This document shows positions 35,811 through 44,941 of a DNA stretch of 64,000 nucleotides, one piece after another. The stretch lies in assembly GCF_030519355.1 (NCBI RefSeq), contig NZ_JAUMKC010000025.1, positions 1 through 64,000 on the forward strand, read 5' to 3'. This stretch comes from Mucilaginibacter sp. L3T2-6. Lineage in GTDB: Bacteria; Bacteroidota; Bacteroidia; Sphingobacteriales; Sphingobacteriaceae. The notes beneath the pieces were generated by a model. It was not told the DNA's origin. It saw nothing but the letters and a program-made list of their open reading frames with translations, and did not search any database. A program made the position numbers and the translations under genes. Positions within the stretch are counted from its first letter, which is position 1. Every line of letters starts with the position of its first letter.

Positions 35811-37763
35811 TTATATGATACGGGTAAGCTCAACCGTATCAGGTGCAGATAGCATAAGTGGCACCTTCTCAACCGTTACAAAACTTAAATCGAGGCCAAA
35901 ACCACGCTCTTCAGACAAGCTTACCTTTTTCAGCAGTTTATAATAGGCCATTATAAAGCCTTCGTAAAATGAAAGATTGTGTGAGCGCGATAGCACTTTT
36001 TCGATAACTACGAACCTGAAGTCGCCAACAATTTTGTGCTTATGCAAAGATTTATAGGTACTGGTGATATCAACTTCGCCCTTCTTCACCAAATCTTCCA
36101 CCACTTTCCTGAACAGGAGGTTAATTTGTTGCTCAACCCTGAAACCGAGTTTAAAGTCGATCCTGATTAATTTATTCGGAACCAGAAAATCTACCTCGTA
36201 TTCTCTTTTATAGGGTTCGTCAACCACATCAACATGCACCAGCCAGTACACGTCGGCGCGCTTGGGTTGTTTTTGCAGGATGGAATATATGATTTTCGAT
36301 TCCACCTCGGAATTGAAATTTGCGCTGGTAAGGTATACCAGTTGTGAGGCGTATTTCGGCACTGTTTCGTCCTCGCTCAGTTCTTTCAGAATGCCATAGT
36401 AGTCTTCAATCTCAATAAATTTAACGTAGCGGTTGCGTATTTTGCGGGCCATGTGCCAGGTCCACATTACTGTAAACAGCAGGAGTCCAACTGACAAAGT
36501 AAACCAGCCGCCGTGTACAAATTTCACCAGGTTACCGGCAAGGAAAGTGCCTTCAATAAGTACATATACGGCCAGGAATATGCCAACAATGTAAATGGGC
36601 AGTTTTTTCCGGCGTAAAAAGTTGGCTACCAGCAAGGTGGTCATCAGCATAGCTACCGTTATACTTAACCCGTAAGCGGCCTCCATATTTCCGGACTCTT
36701 CAAATAATAATACCACACCGACGCATCCGGCGCACAACAGCCAGTTTACACTTGGCACATATAGTTGCCCTTTTTGTTCAGACGGATAATTGATGCGCAC
36801 TTTTGGCCACAAGTTCAGCCTCACCGCTTCGGCTATCAACGTAAATGAACCCGAGATCAGCGCCTGGCTGGCAATAATAGCGGCAACCGTGGCTATACCG
36901 ATACCATAGATCAGGAACCATTGCGGCATTATGGCGTAAAACGGGTTGTTCAGGTTCAGGTCCATTGACTTCCCGGTATTTTGTAAAAGCCATACCCCCT
37001 GCCCCAGGTAGTTAAGTATCAGGCAAGTTTTAACATAAATCCAGCTTATCTGTATGTTTTTGCGTCCGCAGTGGCCCAGGTCAGAGTAAAGTGCTTCAGC
37101 ACCCGTGGTACACAGGAATACCGCGCCAATAATGATCAGGGGGTGCACACCAGCCGGCGGGTGCATCAAAAGTTTTATTCCGTAATAGGGATTTAGCGCT
37201 TTGAATATCGACGGATCTTTCAGTATAAAGGTGATTCCCAGCACGCCCATCATGGTAAACCAGATAAACATTAAAGGCCCGAAAGCCTTTCCTACCAGCG
37301 ATGTGCCAAATTGCTGTATAATGAAAAGCGCAATAATAATCGCAATTACTATAGGCACGGTCTCGATATGCGGAAACTTGCCCTGCAATCCTTCAATTGC
37401 CGACGAGATGGTAATTGGCGGCGTAATAATTCCGTCGGCAAGCAAAGCACATCCGCCCAGCACTGCAGGCACGATGAGCCATTTCGCTCTGCGGCGCACT
37501 AACGAAAAGAGAGAAAAGATGCCACCCTCTCCCTTGTTATCGGCACGCAGCGTAATTACAACATATTTTAAGGTGGTTTGGAGGGTTAGGGTCCACGCGA
37601 TAAGCGATATGCCACCTAATATCAATGTTTCGGAGATGCTTCTGTCGCCCACAATGGCTTTGAAAACATACAGGGGGGAAGTACCTATATCACCGTAAAT
37701 TATTCCCAAACTAATCAGCAGGCCTGCCGCCGTTAGTTTTTGCAGATCTTTATGACTTGACAC
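35811..37763 (-). CDS. kup: Potassium transporter Kup
   Basis: A 650-residue KUP/HAK/KT potassium:proton symporter. It opens LGIIYGDIGTSPLYVFKA, a Kup hallmark, followed by about 12 helices (residues 15-430) and a cytoplasmic C-terminal domain of about 220 residues. It is a single gene with its start 193 bases from the divergent T9SS gene. No riboswitch or other RNA control element is evident upstream. Confidence 0.96.
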   Translation of the reverse strand: MSSHKDLQKLTAAGLLISLGIIYGDIGTSPLYVFKAIVGDRSISETLILGGISLIAWTLTLQTTLKYVVITLRADNKGEGGIFSLFSLVRRRAKWLIVPAVLGGCALLADGIITPPITISSAIEGLQGKFPHIETVPIVIAIIIALFIIQQFGTSLVGKAFGPLMFIWFTMMGVLGITFILKDPSIFKALNPYYGIKLLMHPPAGVHPLIIIGAVFLCTTGAEALYSDLGHCGRKNIQISWIYVKTCLILNYLGQGVWLLQNTGKSMDLNLNNPFYAIMPQWFLIYGIGIATVAAIIASQALISGSFTLIAEAVRLNLWPKVRINYPSEQKGQLYVPSVNWLLCAGCVGVVLLFEESGNMEAAYGLSITVAMLMTTLLVANFLRRKKLPIYIVGIFLAVYVLIEGTFLAGNLVKFVHGGWFTLSVGLLLFTVMWTWHMARKIRNRYVKFIEIEDYYGILKELSEDETVPKYASQLVYLTSANFNSEVESKIIYSILQKQPKRADVYWLVHVDVVDEPYKREYEVDFLVPNKLIRIDFKLGFRVEQQINLLFRKVVEDLVKKGEVDITSTYKSLHKHKIVGDFRFVVIEKVLSRSHNLSFYEGFIMAYYKLLKKVSLSEERGFGLDLSFVTVEKVPLMLSAPDTVELTRII

Positions 37764-37934
37764 TTTCTAGTTTCAAAGCCCCAAAAGTATTAAAAATTAC
37801 AATTAACCCATTAAATAATAAATATTTGAAAAATAAGAACTAAATTTAAAGACACATTAAACCTTGCAGTGTTAAAAATTGTTAAAATGTTAGATAAAAG
37901 GCCCTGATGTTGAAAATGATGGGCGCTTTATTTA

Positions 37935-37942
37935 TACTTTTG
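37935..37942 (+). promoter_or_regulatory. -7 box of the minimal T9SS protein gene
   Basis: TACTTTTG (TAnnTTTG) lies 14 bases before the ATG at 37957, with a TTG at 37910-37912 as possible -33 (spacer 22). Confidence 0.5.
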
Positions 37943-37956
37943 CAGTTGATAAGAAT

Positions 37957-38460
37957 ATGAGGCAAAATTCTACCTTTAGAAGATCTGGAGTCATAATAAT
38001 TGCGATAGCGATATTTATGAGCTTTGCCTTTTCGGATGCTATGAGCTATCAAAAAACCGATACCGGCATCCTGCGCCTTTTAAAACCCCATCCCAATAAA
38101 ACCGTTTTATTTAAAAATAATCTTCACCTGGTATTGCCGCCCATAAGGCCGGCCGTCATATCAACTACCAAAGTTTCTGTTGCACGATCAGACGATAAGC
38201 TGCTAAGCAATGTCAGCGTGTATCCTAACCCCGTTACCGACCAGATCAATTTAAAGTACGATATATCCCGCGCTTCAACCGTTACCATTAAGGTTGTTGA
38301 CGTTTTGGGTAATGAGCTGGTAACCCTGTATAACCAGCGCACAGAACCCGGCGAGCGCACATTTAGCTACTCGCTTAACAGCAAGCTAAGCAAAGGCTTT
38401 TACTTCTTAAGGATAGTTGCCGGTACAGAGTCGGTAATTAAGAGGATATCGGTTCTGTAA
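37957..38460 (+). CDS. Small protein consisting of a signal and a T9SS type A sorting domain
   Basis: A 167-residue secreted protein. After a signal/anchor (about 10-28, VIIIAIAIFMSFAFS) and a short linker, the whole C-terminal half (about 88-167) is a type IX secretion sorting domain: NVSVYPNPVTDQINLKYDI, VVDVLGNEL, and the closing GFYFLRIVAGTESVIKRISV. Normally this domain is a tail on a large cargo protein; here there is almost no cargo. It could be a decoy, a structural surface protein, or a remnant of a larger gene. It is divergent from kup and has its own promoter. Confidence 0.85.
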   Translation: MRQNSTFRRSGVIIIAIAIFMSFAFSDAMSYQKTDTGILRLLKPHPNKTVLFKNNLHLVLPPIRPAVISTTKVSVARSDDKLLSNVSVYPNPVTDQINLKYDISRASTVTIKVVDVLGNELVTLYNQRTEPGERTFSYSLNSKLSKGFYFLRIVAGTESVIKRISVL

Positions 38461-38695
38461 CTAAGATTTATAGGATTGCAGGATCATTGCTGTTTCTTAT
38501 AGATTCCGCATTAGGATCAGGATTTCAGGAAGTTATATATCAAAAGCATTGGCAATCGAAATGCAAAAACAACATCTTTCCTTTGATAGCGAAACGGAAA
38601 TGTCTGTATACTACGATGGTATTCATTATTGCATCGCAATAATAAAAAATCCGGTAATCTTTTAATCCTACAAATCTTAGTTTAACTTCGGCGTT

Positions 38696-39307
38696 ATGAA
38701 AATAATTGCCATAGGCCGCAACTATGCAGAGCATGCTAAGGAGCTGAATAATCCCGTTCCGGGAGTGCCCGTTATATTTATGAAACCCGAAACGGCGCTG
38801 CTTAAAGACAACAAGCCTTTTTATCACCCCGAATTCTCGGAGGATATCCATCATGAAATTGAGATCGTCATCAAAATAAGCAAAGAGGGCAAACACATCA
38901 GCGAAGAATTTGCTCAAAATTATTTTGAAGAGATTGGCCTCGGTGTGGATTTTACCGCCCGCGACATACAATCCAAACACAAAGAAAAAGGCTTGCCGTG
39001 GGAGTTGGCCAAAGCCTTTGACGGCTCTGCGCCGATAAGCAGTTTCGTACCAAAAACACAGTTTGCAGATTTAAAAAATATCAGCTTCAGGCTCGATGTT
39101 AACGGCGAAACCCGTCAGCAGGGCAATACTTCATTTATGCTTTTTTCGTTCGAATATATTATTGCTTTTGTTTCGAAATACATCACCCTGAAAAAAGGCG
39201 ACCTGATTTATACGGGTACACCGCAAGGGGTAGGCAAAGTAAATATCGGCGACAGGTTGGAAGGCTACCTGGAAAACCAAAAGATGCTTGATTTTGTTGT
39301 GAGGTGA
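38696..39307 (+). CDS. Fumarylacetoacetate hydrolase family protein
   Basis: A 203-residue single-domain FAH-fold enzyme of the YcgM/FAHD1 type, likely an acylpyruvate hydrolase or oxaloacetate decarboxylase. Metal-site acidic residues are in HHEIEIVIKI (two glutamates near 61-63) and GLGVDFTARDIQ (aspartate near 90). The catalytic lid is KAFDGSAPIS and the C-terminal loop IYTGTPQGVGKV. The upstream TAACTTCG (38683-38690), a weak -7 box, ends five bases before the ATG, so the transcript may be leaderless. M23 metallopeptidase follows after an intergenic word. Confidence 0.9.
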   Translation: MKIIAIGRNYAEHAKELNNPVPGVPVIFMKPETALLKDNKPFYHPEFSEDIHHEIEIVIKISKEGKHISEEFAQNYFEEIGLGVDFTARDIQSKHKEKGLPWELAKAFDGSAPISSFVPKTQFADLKNISFRLDVNGETRQQGNTSFMLFSFEYIIAFVSKYITLKKGDLIYTGTPQGVGKVNIGDRLEGYLENQKMLDFVVR

Positions 39308-39308
39308 G

Positions 39309-39352
39309 TCGGAGAAATCCGGAAAGTCAGTAAAGTCCGAAAGAAAACAAGA
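39309..39352. repeat. Intergenic word GACTTTACTGACTTTCGG (minus orientation)
   Basis: The stretch reads GGAAAGTCAGTAAAGTCCGA followed by AAG right after the FAH stop. Related words lie at 46723-46760, 57223-57235, 57330-57360 and 59603-59648. Confidence 0.65.
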
Positions 39353-39399
39353 AATCGGTGAAATCATTCTCTAACCGGTGAGATCACAAGAAAATAATA

Positions 39400-41118
39400 A
39401 TGTTAAAAAAATATCTGCTACCTCTTGTACTAACTTGTTGTATCTATTTTAACGGCTTTGCGCAAAGCCCTATTCAAAGCAGGCAATATCCGCAGAATTT
39501 CTTTCGGTACCCGCTTGACTTGCCTCCATCTACAGCCGGTTCCTTTGGTGAGCTGCGCGGGGCTCATTTTCATTCGGGGCTTGATTTTAAGACGAACCAG
39601 GTAACCGGCTACCCGGTACATGCCGCTTATGATGGCTATGTATCGCGGCTCAGGGTGCAGTTTGGCGGGTTTGGCCATGCCATCTATATAACCCATCCGA
39701 ATGGATTTACTACAGTTTACGGGCACGTTAAAACGTTCAGCCCGGCCATGGAGAAGTTGATCAAAGCGGAGCAATATAAACAGCAAAGCTTTGAGGTAGA
39801 TTTTAAGCTCGACCCGCTGCAACTCGAGGTTTGCCAGGGTGATGTTATCGCGCTGTCGGGTAATGAAGGCGCATCGGCAGGCCCGCATCTGCATTTTGAA
39901 ATACGCGACACGCAGACAGAAGAAACCATAAACCCCCAACTGTTTGGACTCACTATCCCCGATAAGGTGCCGCCATCTATAACCGCCATTGCCATTTATC
40001 ATTTGGATGGCAGCCCCTTCAGCGAAAAAACACAGCGCCAATTTTTTGCTGTGAAAGGAAGGTCAGGAACGTATAATTTGGTGAAGCCCCAGGTGATAAA
40101 CCTGACCGGGCAGATCGGCTTTGGTTTAGCAGCAACCGATATGACCAGCGTTTCCCCAAACCATAACGGTATATATTCATGCGAGCTAAAGCTGGATGGC
40201 AGAACGGTTTATACATTCGCTGTGGAGCGCTTTGCATTCGACCAAACACATGCCATTAATGCTTATATTGACTATCCTGAACTGATGAGGACGCACCGGT
40301 GGATGCAGAAGTGCTTTATACTTCCGGGAAGCAAAATTTCGCTTTACCCGCAGTCGGAAAACCGGGGTCTGATCAATTTTAATGACGGCCGGCTGCATGA
40401 TGTACAGTACGTGGTGAAAGATGTTGCAGGTAATACATCTACGTTAAATTTGAAAATAAAAGCCGGGCTGGCACAAAATAATTTGCCTGTTGTTAAAGCC
40501 GGCGGCGATTTGTTTCATTACGATCAGAGAAACGAGTTTGGTAACGACAAGGTAAGGGTAATTATTCCGCCGGGAAACTTGTATGACGATATGCTGTTTA
40601 CCTATAAAATGCTTCCTAAACGGCCGGGGGCATATTCGGCTACGCACAGCATTCATAATAAATATACGCCGGTGCACGATAGTTATGAGCTTTGGATAAA
40701 ACCAGACAGCAGCATCGGGAAGTATGCTGATAAAGCTGTGCTTGTAAGCACTGACGGCGCTATGGCGGGCGGAACCTACCAGGATGGCTTTATAAAAGGC
40801 AATCCGCATACCTTTGGTGATTTTTTTATTAAAGTAGATACAGTTCCGCCGGTGGTGGTTCCTGTAAATATTAAAGCCGGCGCCAACCTGAAAGCCGCAA
40901 AAGGCATCTATTTCAGGATTGGCGATAACCTGTCGGGCATAAAATCATATACCGGTAAAATTGACGGCCAGTGGGTACTGATGGAGTGGGATTTTAAAAG
41001 TAAAGTTCTGGGTTTTAGGTTTAATGACGATATTGCACCCGGTAAACATATATTTGAATTAACTGTTACCGATAATAAAAATAACAGCAAGTACTTTACC
41101 GCATCATTTACCCGATAA
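39400..41118 (+). CDS. M23 family metallopeptidase (LytM-type)
   Basis: A 572-residue exported protein with a signal peptide (1 to about 21, ending GFAQ). An M23 peptidase domain occupies about residues 45-190: AHFHSGLDFKT (His and Asp ligands), VYGHVK, and SAGPHLHFEIRD (HxH). A long C-terminal beta-rich region (about 200-572) may bind cell wall or target proteins. It probably cleaves peptidoglycan crosslinks in the periplasm. BCP starts two bases after its stop, so the two form an operon. Confidence 0.92.
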   Translation: MLKKYLLPLVLTCCIYFNGFAQSPIQSRQYPQNFFRYPLDLPPSTAGSFGELRGAHFHSGLDFKTNQVTGYPVHAAYDGYVSRLRVQFGGFGHAIYITHPNGFTTVYGHVKTFSPAMEKLIKAEQYKQQSFEVDFKLDPLQLEVCQGDVIALSGNEGASAGPHLHFEIRDTQTEETINPQLFGLTIPDKVPPSITAIAIYHLDGSPFSEKTQRQFFAVKGRSGTYNLVKPQVINLTGQIGFGLAATDMTSVSPNHNGIYSCELKLDGRTVYTFAVERFAFDQTHAINAYIDYPELMRTHRWMQKCFILPGSKISLYPQSENRGLINFNDGRLHDVQYVVKDVAGNTSTLNLKIKAGLAQNNLPVVKAGGDLFHYDQRNEFGNDKVRVIIPPGNLYDDMLFTYKMLPKRPGAYSATHSIHNKYTPVHDSYELWIKPDSSIGKYADKAVLVSTDGAMAGGTYQDGFIKGNPHTFGDFFIKVDTVPPVVVPVNIKAGANLKAAKGIYFRIGDNLSGIKSYTGKIDGQWVLMEWDFKSKVLGFRFNDDIAPGKHIFELTVTDNKNNSKYFTASFTR

Positions 41119-41119
41119 A

Positions 41120-41581
41120 ATGGAAGCACTTAAAGAAGGCGATAAAGCCCCTGATTTTACCTCGAAAGACCAAAACGGCAAGACCGTTTCATTAGCCGAT
41201 TTTAAAGGAAAAAATATAATCCTTTATTTTTATCCTAAAGATGACACCCCTGGCTGTACCGCCGAAGCCTGCAGTTTCAGAGATAATTATCAATCGTTGC
41301 AGGGTAACGGTTTTGAAGTTATAGGGATAAGCACCGATAGCGAAAAATCGCATAAAAAATTCGAAACCAAGTACAGTTTGCCATTCCCCCTTATTGCTGA
41401 CGAGGACAAAAGCATTAACGAGGCCTATGGTGTTTGGGTAGAGAAAAACATGTATGGCAGAAAATATATGGGCACCGCCCGCAAAACGTTTCTGATCGGT
41501 CCGGATGGCATTATCAAAAAGATAATTGAAAAAGTTGACACCCAGAACGCTTCGAAGCAGGTGCTGGACCTGATGCAGTAA
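41120..41581 (+). CDS. bcp: Thioredoxin-dependent thiol peroxidase (BCP)
   Basis: A 153-residue peroxiredoxin of the BCP/PrxQ family, with the peroxidatic Cys46 in DDTPGCTAEAC and the resolving Cys51 five residues later. The C-terminal part (AYGVWVEKNMYGRKYMGTARKTFLIG) is standard. It reduces hydroperoxides using thioredoxin. It is translated immediately after the M23 peptidase. Confidence 0.95.
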   Translation: MEALKEGDKAPDFTSKDQNGKTVSLADFKGKNIILYFYPKDDTPGCTAEACSFRDNYQSLQGNGFEVIGISTDSEKSHKKFETKYSLPFPLIADEDKSINEAYGVWVEKNMYGRKYMGTARKTFLIGPDGIIKKIIEKVDTQNASKQVLDLMQ

Positions 41582-41655
41582 ATGGTTTATGTTTAGAAAA
41601 ACCTTTAATATTGTTTAAGCAAGCAAAAAGCAGCTAAAATTTTAACTATAGTTAC

Positions 41656-42210
41656 ATGCCAATAGAGGTAGACGACGCAGAGATTTTAAACAAATTCCAG
41701 GATGAGAAGACCCGGAACGAGGCATTTAACCTGCTGCTCAAAAAATATCAGCAAAAAATATACTGGCACGTACGCCGTATGGTAATTGACCACGATGATG
41801 CTGATGACCTGGTGCAGGATATATTTATAAAAATATGGAAGAACCTGGCGGGTTTCCGCAGCGATGCGCAATTGTACACCTGGATGTACCGCATTGCCAC
41901 AAACGAGTGCATTACATTTTTAAATAAGAAAAAACAAAAGAATAACATATCGCTCGACGAGGTGGATTACTCGCTGGCCGATACTTTGGCTGATACATCA
42001 TACTTCAACGGCGACCAGGCCCAGCGCAAATTGCAGGAAGCGCTGCTCACCCTGCCCGAAAAGCAGAAACTGGTGTTTAATATGAAGTATTATGATGACA
42101 TGAAATACGAAGAAATATCGCAGGTATTGGGTACCAGTGTTGGCGCTTTAAAGGCATCGTTTCACCTGGCGGTAAAAAAAATAGAGGCCCATTTACTAAA
42201 TAAAGATTAA
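41656..42210 (+). CDS. ECF-type RNA polymerase sigma factor
   Basis: A 184-residue sigma-70 family protein with region 2 (residues about 22-90, DDADDLVQDIFIKIWKNL) and region 4 (about 125-180, LLTLPEKQKLVFNMKYYDDM, then an SVGALKASFH helix-turn-helix). It lacks regions 1 and 3, as expected for an extracytoplasmic function factor. It is followed by a membrane protein with four short repeats and a Spy-like exported protein. This is the layout of a Bacteroidota sigma/anti-sigma/stress-sensor set. Confidence 0.93.
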   Translation: MPIEVDDAEILNKFQDEKTRNEAFNLLLKKYQQKIYWHVRRMVIDHDDADDLVQDIFIKIWKNLAGFRSDAQLYTWMYRIATNECITFLNKKKQKNNISLDEVDYSLADTLADTSYFNGDQAQRKLQEALLTLPEKQKLVFNMKYYDDMKYEEISQVLGTSVGALKASFHLAVKKIEAHLLNKD

Positions 42211-42263
42211 ATTGAAATTTAGATTAAACCTTTTAACAGAAGTTATATCTATAGTTTTAAGAT

Positions 42264-43013
42264 ATGAAGAGTGAAATGGAAAATAAAGAATGGCTAAATG
42301 AATATATGTCACTTAAACAGGTTAATCCTGCTAATCCGTTTGAAGTGCCGGCCGGTTATTTTGACAACCTCGGAGATCGTATTGTAGCGCTAAGAAACTT
42401 AGATGAATTAAAAAGCAAAGGATTTTCAGACGGTTTTGAAGTTCCGCCGGACTATTTTAAGGAACTTACTGATAACATACAAAGCAGGATAACGATTGAA
42501 ACGGCGATGACCGGTGATCCCGGCTTTGCCCTGCCTGATGGTTATTTTGAAAACCTGCAGCAACAAATTGAAAGCAGGATTTTTATTGAAGAGGCTTTGA
42601 ATGGGCCCGCCGAAGATTTTGCAGTGCCCGCAGGCTATTTTGATAAGCTTAACCAAAGCATTCTGGATAAAACAGTTAATCTTAACACGGTTAACCAGGA
42701 AAAGATTAAAGGCGGCGGTATAGTACGCAAGCTGTACGCATCTAACTTTTTTAAATATGCAACCGCAGCCTGCGTTACGCTGGCCCTTTGCGGTGGTATT
42801 TTGTTAAGTGAGCTTACAGGCTCGGTGGTTGAGCATAAAGGCACTTTTTTACATAAAGAATTGTCGCAAGTGCCGGTTGATGATATCAGGAGCTACCTGG
42901 AACTCAATGGCGACCTTACCGACGCACAAACAACTGAAGCGATAAGCGATGGTGCAATTGATGACCGGCAGTTGGAAAATGCCTTGCAAAAGGATGTTTA
43001 TAACGGACAGTAA
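42264..43013 (+). CDS. Anti-sigma-like membrane protein with four FxVPxGYF repeats
   Basis: A 249-residue protein with one membrane helix near residues 170-188 (YATAACVTLALCGGILLSEL). The cytoplasmic part, residues 1-160, holds four copies of an approximately 35-residue motif: FEVPAGYFDNL, FEVPPDYFKEL, FALPDGYFENL and FAVPAGYFDKL, each followed by a helix. The helical cytoplasmic region just after an ECF sigma gene suggests that it holds the sigma factor at the membrane. It is not a classical RskA or FecR protein, and the assignment is by position and architecture. The next gene starts eight bases downstream. Confidence 0.7.
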   Translation: MKSEMENKEWLNEYMSLKQVNPANPFEVPAGYFDNLGDRIVALRNLDELKSKGFSDGFEVPPDYFKELTDNIQSRITIETAMTGDPGFALPDGYFENLQQQIESRIFIEEALNGPAEDFAVPAGYFDKLNQSILDKTVNLNTVNQEKIKGGGIVRKLYASNFFKYATAACVTLALCGGILLSELTGSVVEHKGTFLHKELSQVPVDDIRSYLELNGDLTDAQTTEAISDGAIDDRQLENALQKDVYNGQ

Positions 43014-43020
43014 TATTTTA

Positions 43021-43530
43021 ATGACGAAGCTGATAAGGGTTGTTTTAAGTATATTGATGATAACGGCGTTTAGCTATACCAGCTATGGGCAACGCCGTGT
43101 AGTTGTGCCTGTGCGGCCTTATACTAATCAACAACGCCTGCAGCAATATCAGCCACGGAATGCTGCAAAGGCTGGAAGCGGTAAAAGAATACAGGCCGTA
43201 AAAGAAAACTTTATAGCCCAACGGCTAAATCTAACCCAAAAGGAAGCAAAGGCTTTTTGGCCGATGTACCGCAGGTATAACCAGGAACTAACGGCAGTTA
43301 AGATATTGAAGCGGGAAAATAACTCGAATGCAACTGCAGACGGCGCCCAGCAAGTGGATACCGATTTAAAGCTGGAAACCCAGCTTGTTGATATAAAAAA
43401 GCGTTACCGCGATGAGTTCTATAAAATTCTGTCACCCGAAAAGGTTAGTATCCTTTATAAAAGTGAAAAGGAATTTAACGATGAGGCCTTCCGCATACTC
43501 ACCGAGCGCAGTGTAAGAGCGGGTGATTAG
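43021..43530 (+). CDS. Spy/CpxP-like exported protein
   Basis: A 169-residue secreted protein. The frame is open upstream to 42949, but the signal peptide begins at ATG 43021 (MTKLIRVVLSILMITAFSY, ending YGQ), so this start is chosen. The mature protein is helical and contains FIAQRLNLTQKEAKAFWPMY, which resembles the LTxxQ segment of Spy/CpxP/ZraP periplasmic chaperone-sensors. A second helical block (YRDEFYKILSPEKVSILYKS) completes it. As third gene after an ECF sigma factor and a membrane protein, it is a good candidate for the periplasmic sensor of the circuit. Confidence 0.75.
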   Translation: MTKLIRVVLSILMITAFSYTSYGQRRVVVPVRPYTNQQRLQQYQPRNAAKAGSGKRIQAVKENFIAQRLNLTQKEAKAFWPMYRRYNQELTAVKILKRENNSNATADGAQQVDTDLKLETQLVDIKKRYRDEFYKILSPEKVSILYKSEKEFNDEAFRILTERSVRAGD

Positions 43531-43550
43531 TCCGAAGTTCAATGTCGTTA

Positions 43551-43641
43551 GTCTTAAGTATTGAATTCAAAATCAAGAGCGGCAACGGGTGCAAATGGTT
43601 TAATTGCCAATTTAAGCGACTTAAGACTTAGAACTTAAGAC
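43551..43641. repeat. Inverted word pair GTCTTAAGT/ACTTAAGAC
   Basis: GTCTTAAGT at 43551-43559 is complementary to ACTTAAGAC at 43619-43627 and again at 43633-43641. The right arm abuts the promoter box of the aminotransferase gene (43650). Confidence 0.65.
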
Positions 43642-43649
43642 TAAAGACT

Positions 43650-43657
43650 TACTTTTG
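43650..43657 (+). promoter_or_regulatory. -7 box of the class III aminotransferase gene, leaderless
   Basis: TACTTTTG (TAnnTTTG) ends four bases before the ATG at 43662. The message should begin at the start codon. Confidence 0.5.
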
Positions 43658-43661
43658 CCTC

Positions 43662-44849
43662 ATGCCCACCCTCCGACAGCTATTTCTTGCCAATAATGCA
43701 CAGACTACCAACTTTCCCTTACTGCTGGAATTTGAGCGAGCGGCAGGCGTGTACATGTATAACAGCGAAGGCAAGGCATATCTTGATCTGATATCGGGTA
43801 TTGGCGTAAGCAACCTGGGGCATAGCCATCCTTATGTAGTGGAGGCAATAAAAAATCAGCTGGATAAATACATGCACCTTATGGTGTATGGCGAGTATGT
43901 ACAAACCCCGCAGGTACGATTTGCCGAAAAGCTCGTTGCTGTCCTTCCGGACAATTTACAATCTGTATATTTCACTAATTCAGGAGCAGAGACTGTTGAA
44001 GGGGCGTTAAAGCTGGCTAAACGATACACCGGCAGGCCGCATATAATAGCCTGCAAAGATTCTTATCACGGCAGCACACACGGTGCGTTGAGCGTAATGG
44101 GTAACGAGGAGTTTAAGCAAGCCTACCGCCCGTTACTGCCCGGGGTTAGCTTTATTGGTTTTAACAATATCGTTGACCTGGGGCTGATCAATGATCAAAC
44201 AGCCTGTGTAATCATCGAAACCATCCAGGGGGAGGCCGGTATCCGCGTACCCGATGCGGCCTATATGCAGGCTTTACGTGCACGCTGTAACGAGACAGGC
44301 GCCTTATTGATATTAGATGAAATACAGGCCGCATTCGGTCGTACCGGCAAATTATTTGCATTTGAACATTTCGGTATCAAACCGGATATTTTACTTCTGG
44401 CTAAGGCGCTGGGCGGTGGAATGCCCGTGGGAGCATTTATATCCTCAAACGAGGTTATGGGAGCGCTCAAGGAAAATCCCATACTTGGCCATATTACAAC
44501 CTTTGGCGGCCACCCTGTTTGCTGTGCTGCCGGGCTCGCGGCGCTCGAAGTACTGTTGAATGAAAACTTGATTGCCGGCGTCGCCGAAAAAGAAACGTTA
44601 TTTAAAGAACTGCTCGTTCACCCTGCTATCAAAGAAGTGCGCGGTAAAGGCCTGATGCTTGCTGCGGAATTTGACAGTTTTGAGTTGAATAAGAAAATAA
44701 TAGACCGCTGCATCGAAAATGGCATAATTACCGACTGGTTTCTGCATTGCAGCAACTCTATGCGCATTGCGCCGCCGCTGGTTATTACAAAAGAGGAGAT
44801 AGAAAAAGCCTGTAGCGTGATCCTGGAAGCGGTGAATTACTTCGCTTAG
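43662..44849 (+). CDS. Class III PLP-dependent aminotransferase
   Basis: A 395-residue aminotransferase of the acetylornithine/ornithine/4-aminobutyrate family. PLP-site residues are in ILDEIQAAFGRTG and KPDILLLAKALGGG, with the Schiff-base lysine in LLAKALGG. The NSGAETVEGALKLAKRY phosphate/cofactor segment is also present. It could be ArgD-like or act on another diamine, since no arg genes are nearby. It has its own promoter box and is convergent with the epimerase gene. Confidence 0.88.
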   Translation: MPTLRQLFLANNAQTTNFPLLLEFERAAGVYMYNSEGKAYLDLISGIGVSNLGHSHPYVVEAIKNQLDKYMHLMVYGEYVQTPQVRFAEKLVAVLPDNLQSVYFTNSGAETVEGALKLAKRYTGRPHIIACKDSYHGSTHGALSVMGNEEFKQAYRPLLPGVSFIGFNNIVDLGLINDQTACVIIETIQGEAGIRVPDAAYMQALRARCNETGALLILDEIQAAFGRTGKLFAFEHFGIKPDILLLAKALGGGMPVGAFISSNEVMGALKENPILGHITTFGGHPVCCAAGLAALEVLLNENLIAGVAEKETLFKELLVHPAIKEVRGKGLMLAAEFDSFELNKKIIDRCIENGIITDWFLHCSNSMRIAPPLVITKEEIEKACSVILEAVNYFA

Positions 44850-44941
44850 ATCTATCTTTCCCGGTTGCTCTATTCCTAAGATAAGAGCCCGTAGCTGCCC
44901 GGGCAGACCTGCCCTCTGCAAATACCGACTCTCCGTTTGGC

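Noticed and set aside
37201..37698. 165-codon frame on the plus strand
   Set aside because: Antisense to kup; composition and content are those of a shadow frame.
39430..40041. 203-codon frame on the minus strand
   Set aside because: Antisense shadow of the M23 peptidase gene, whose motifs are clear.
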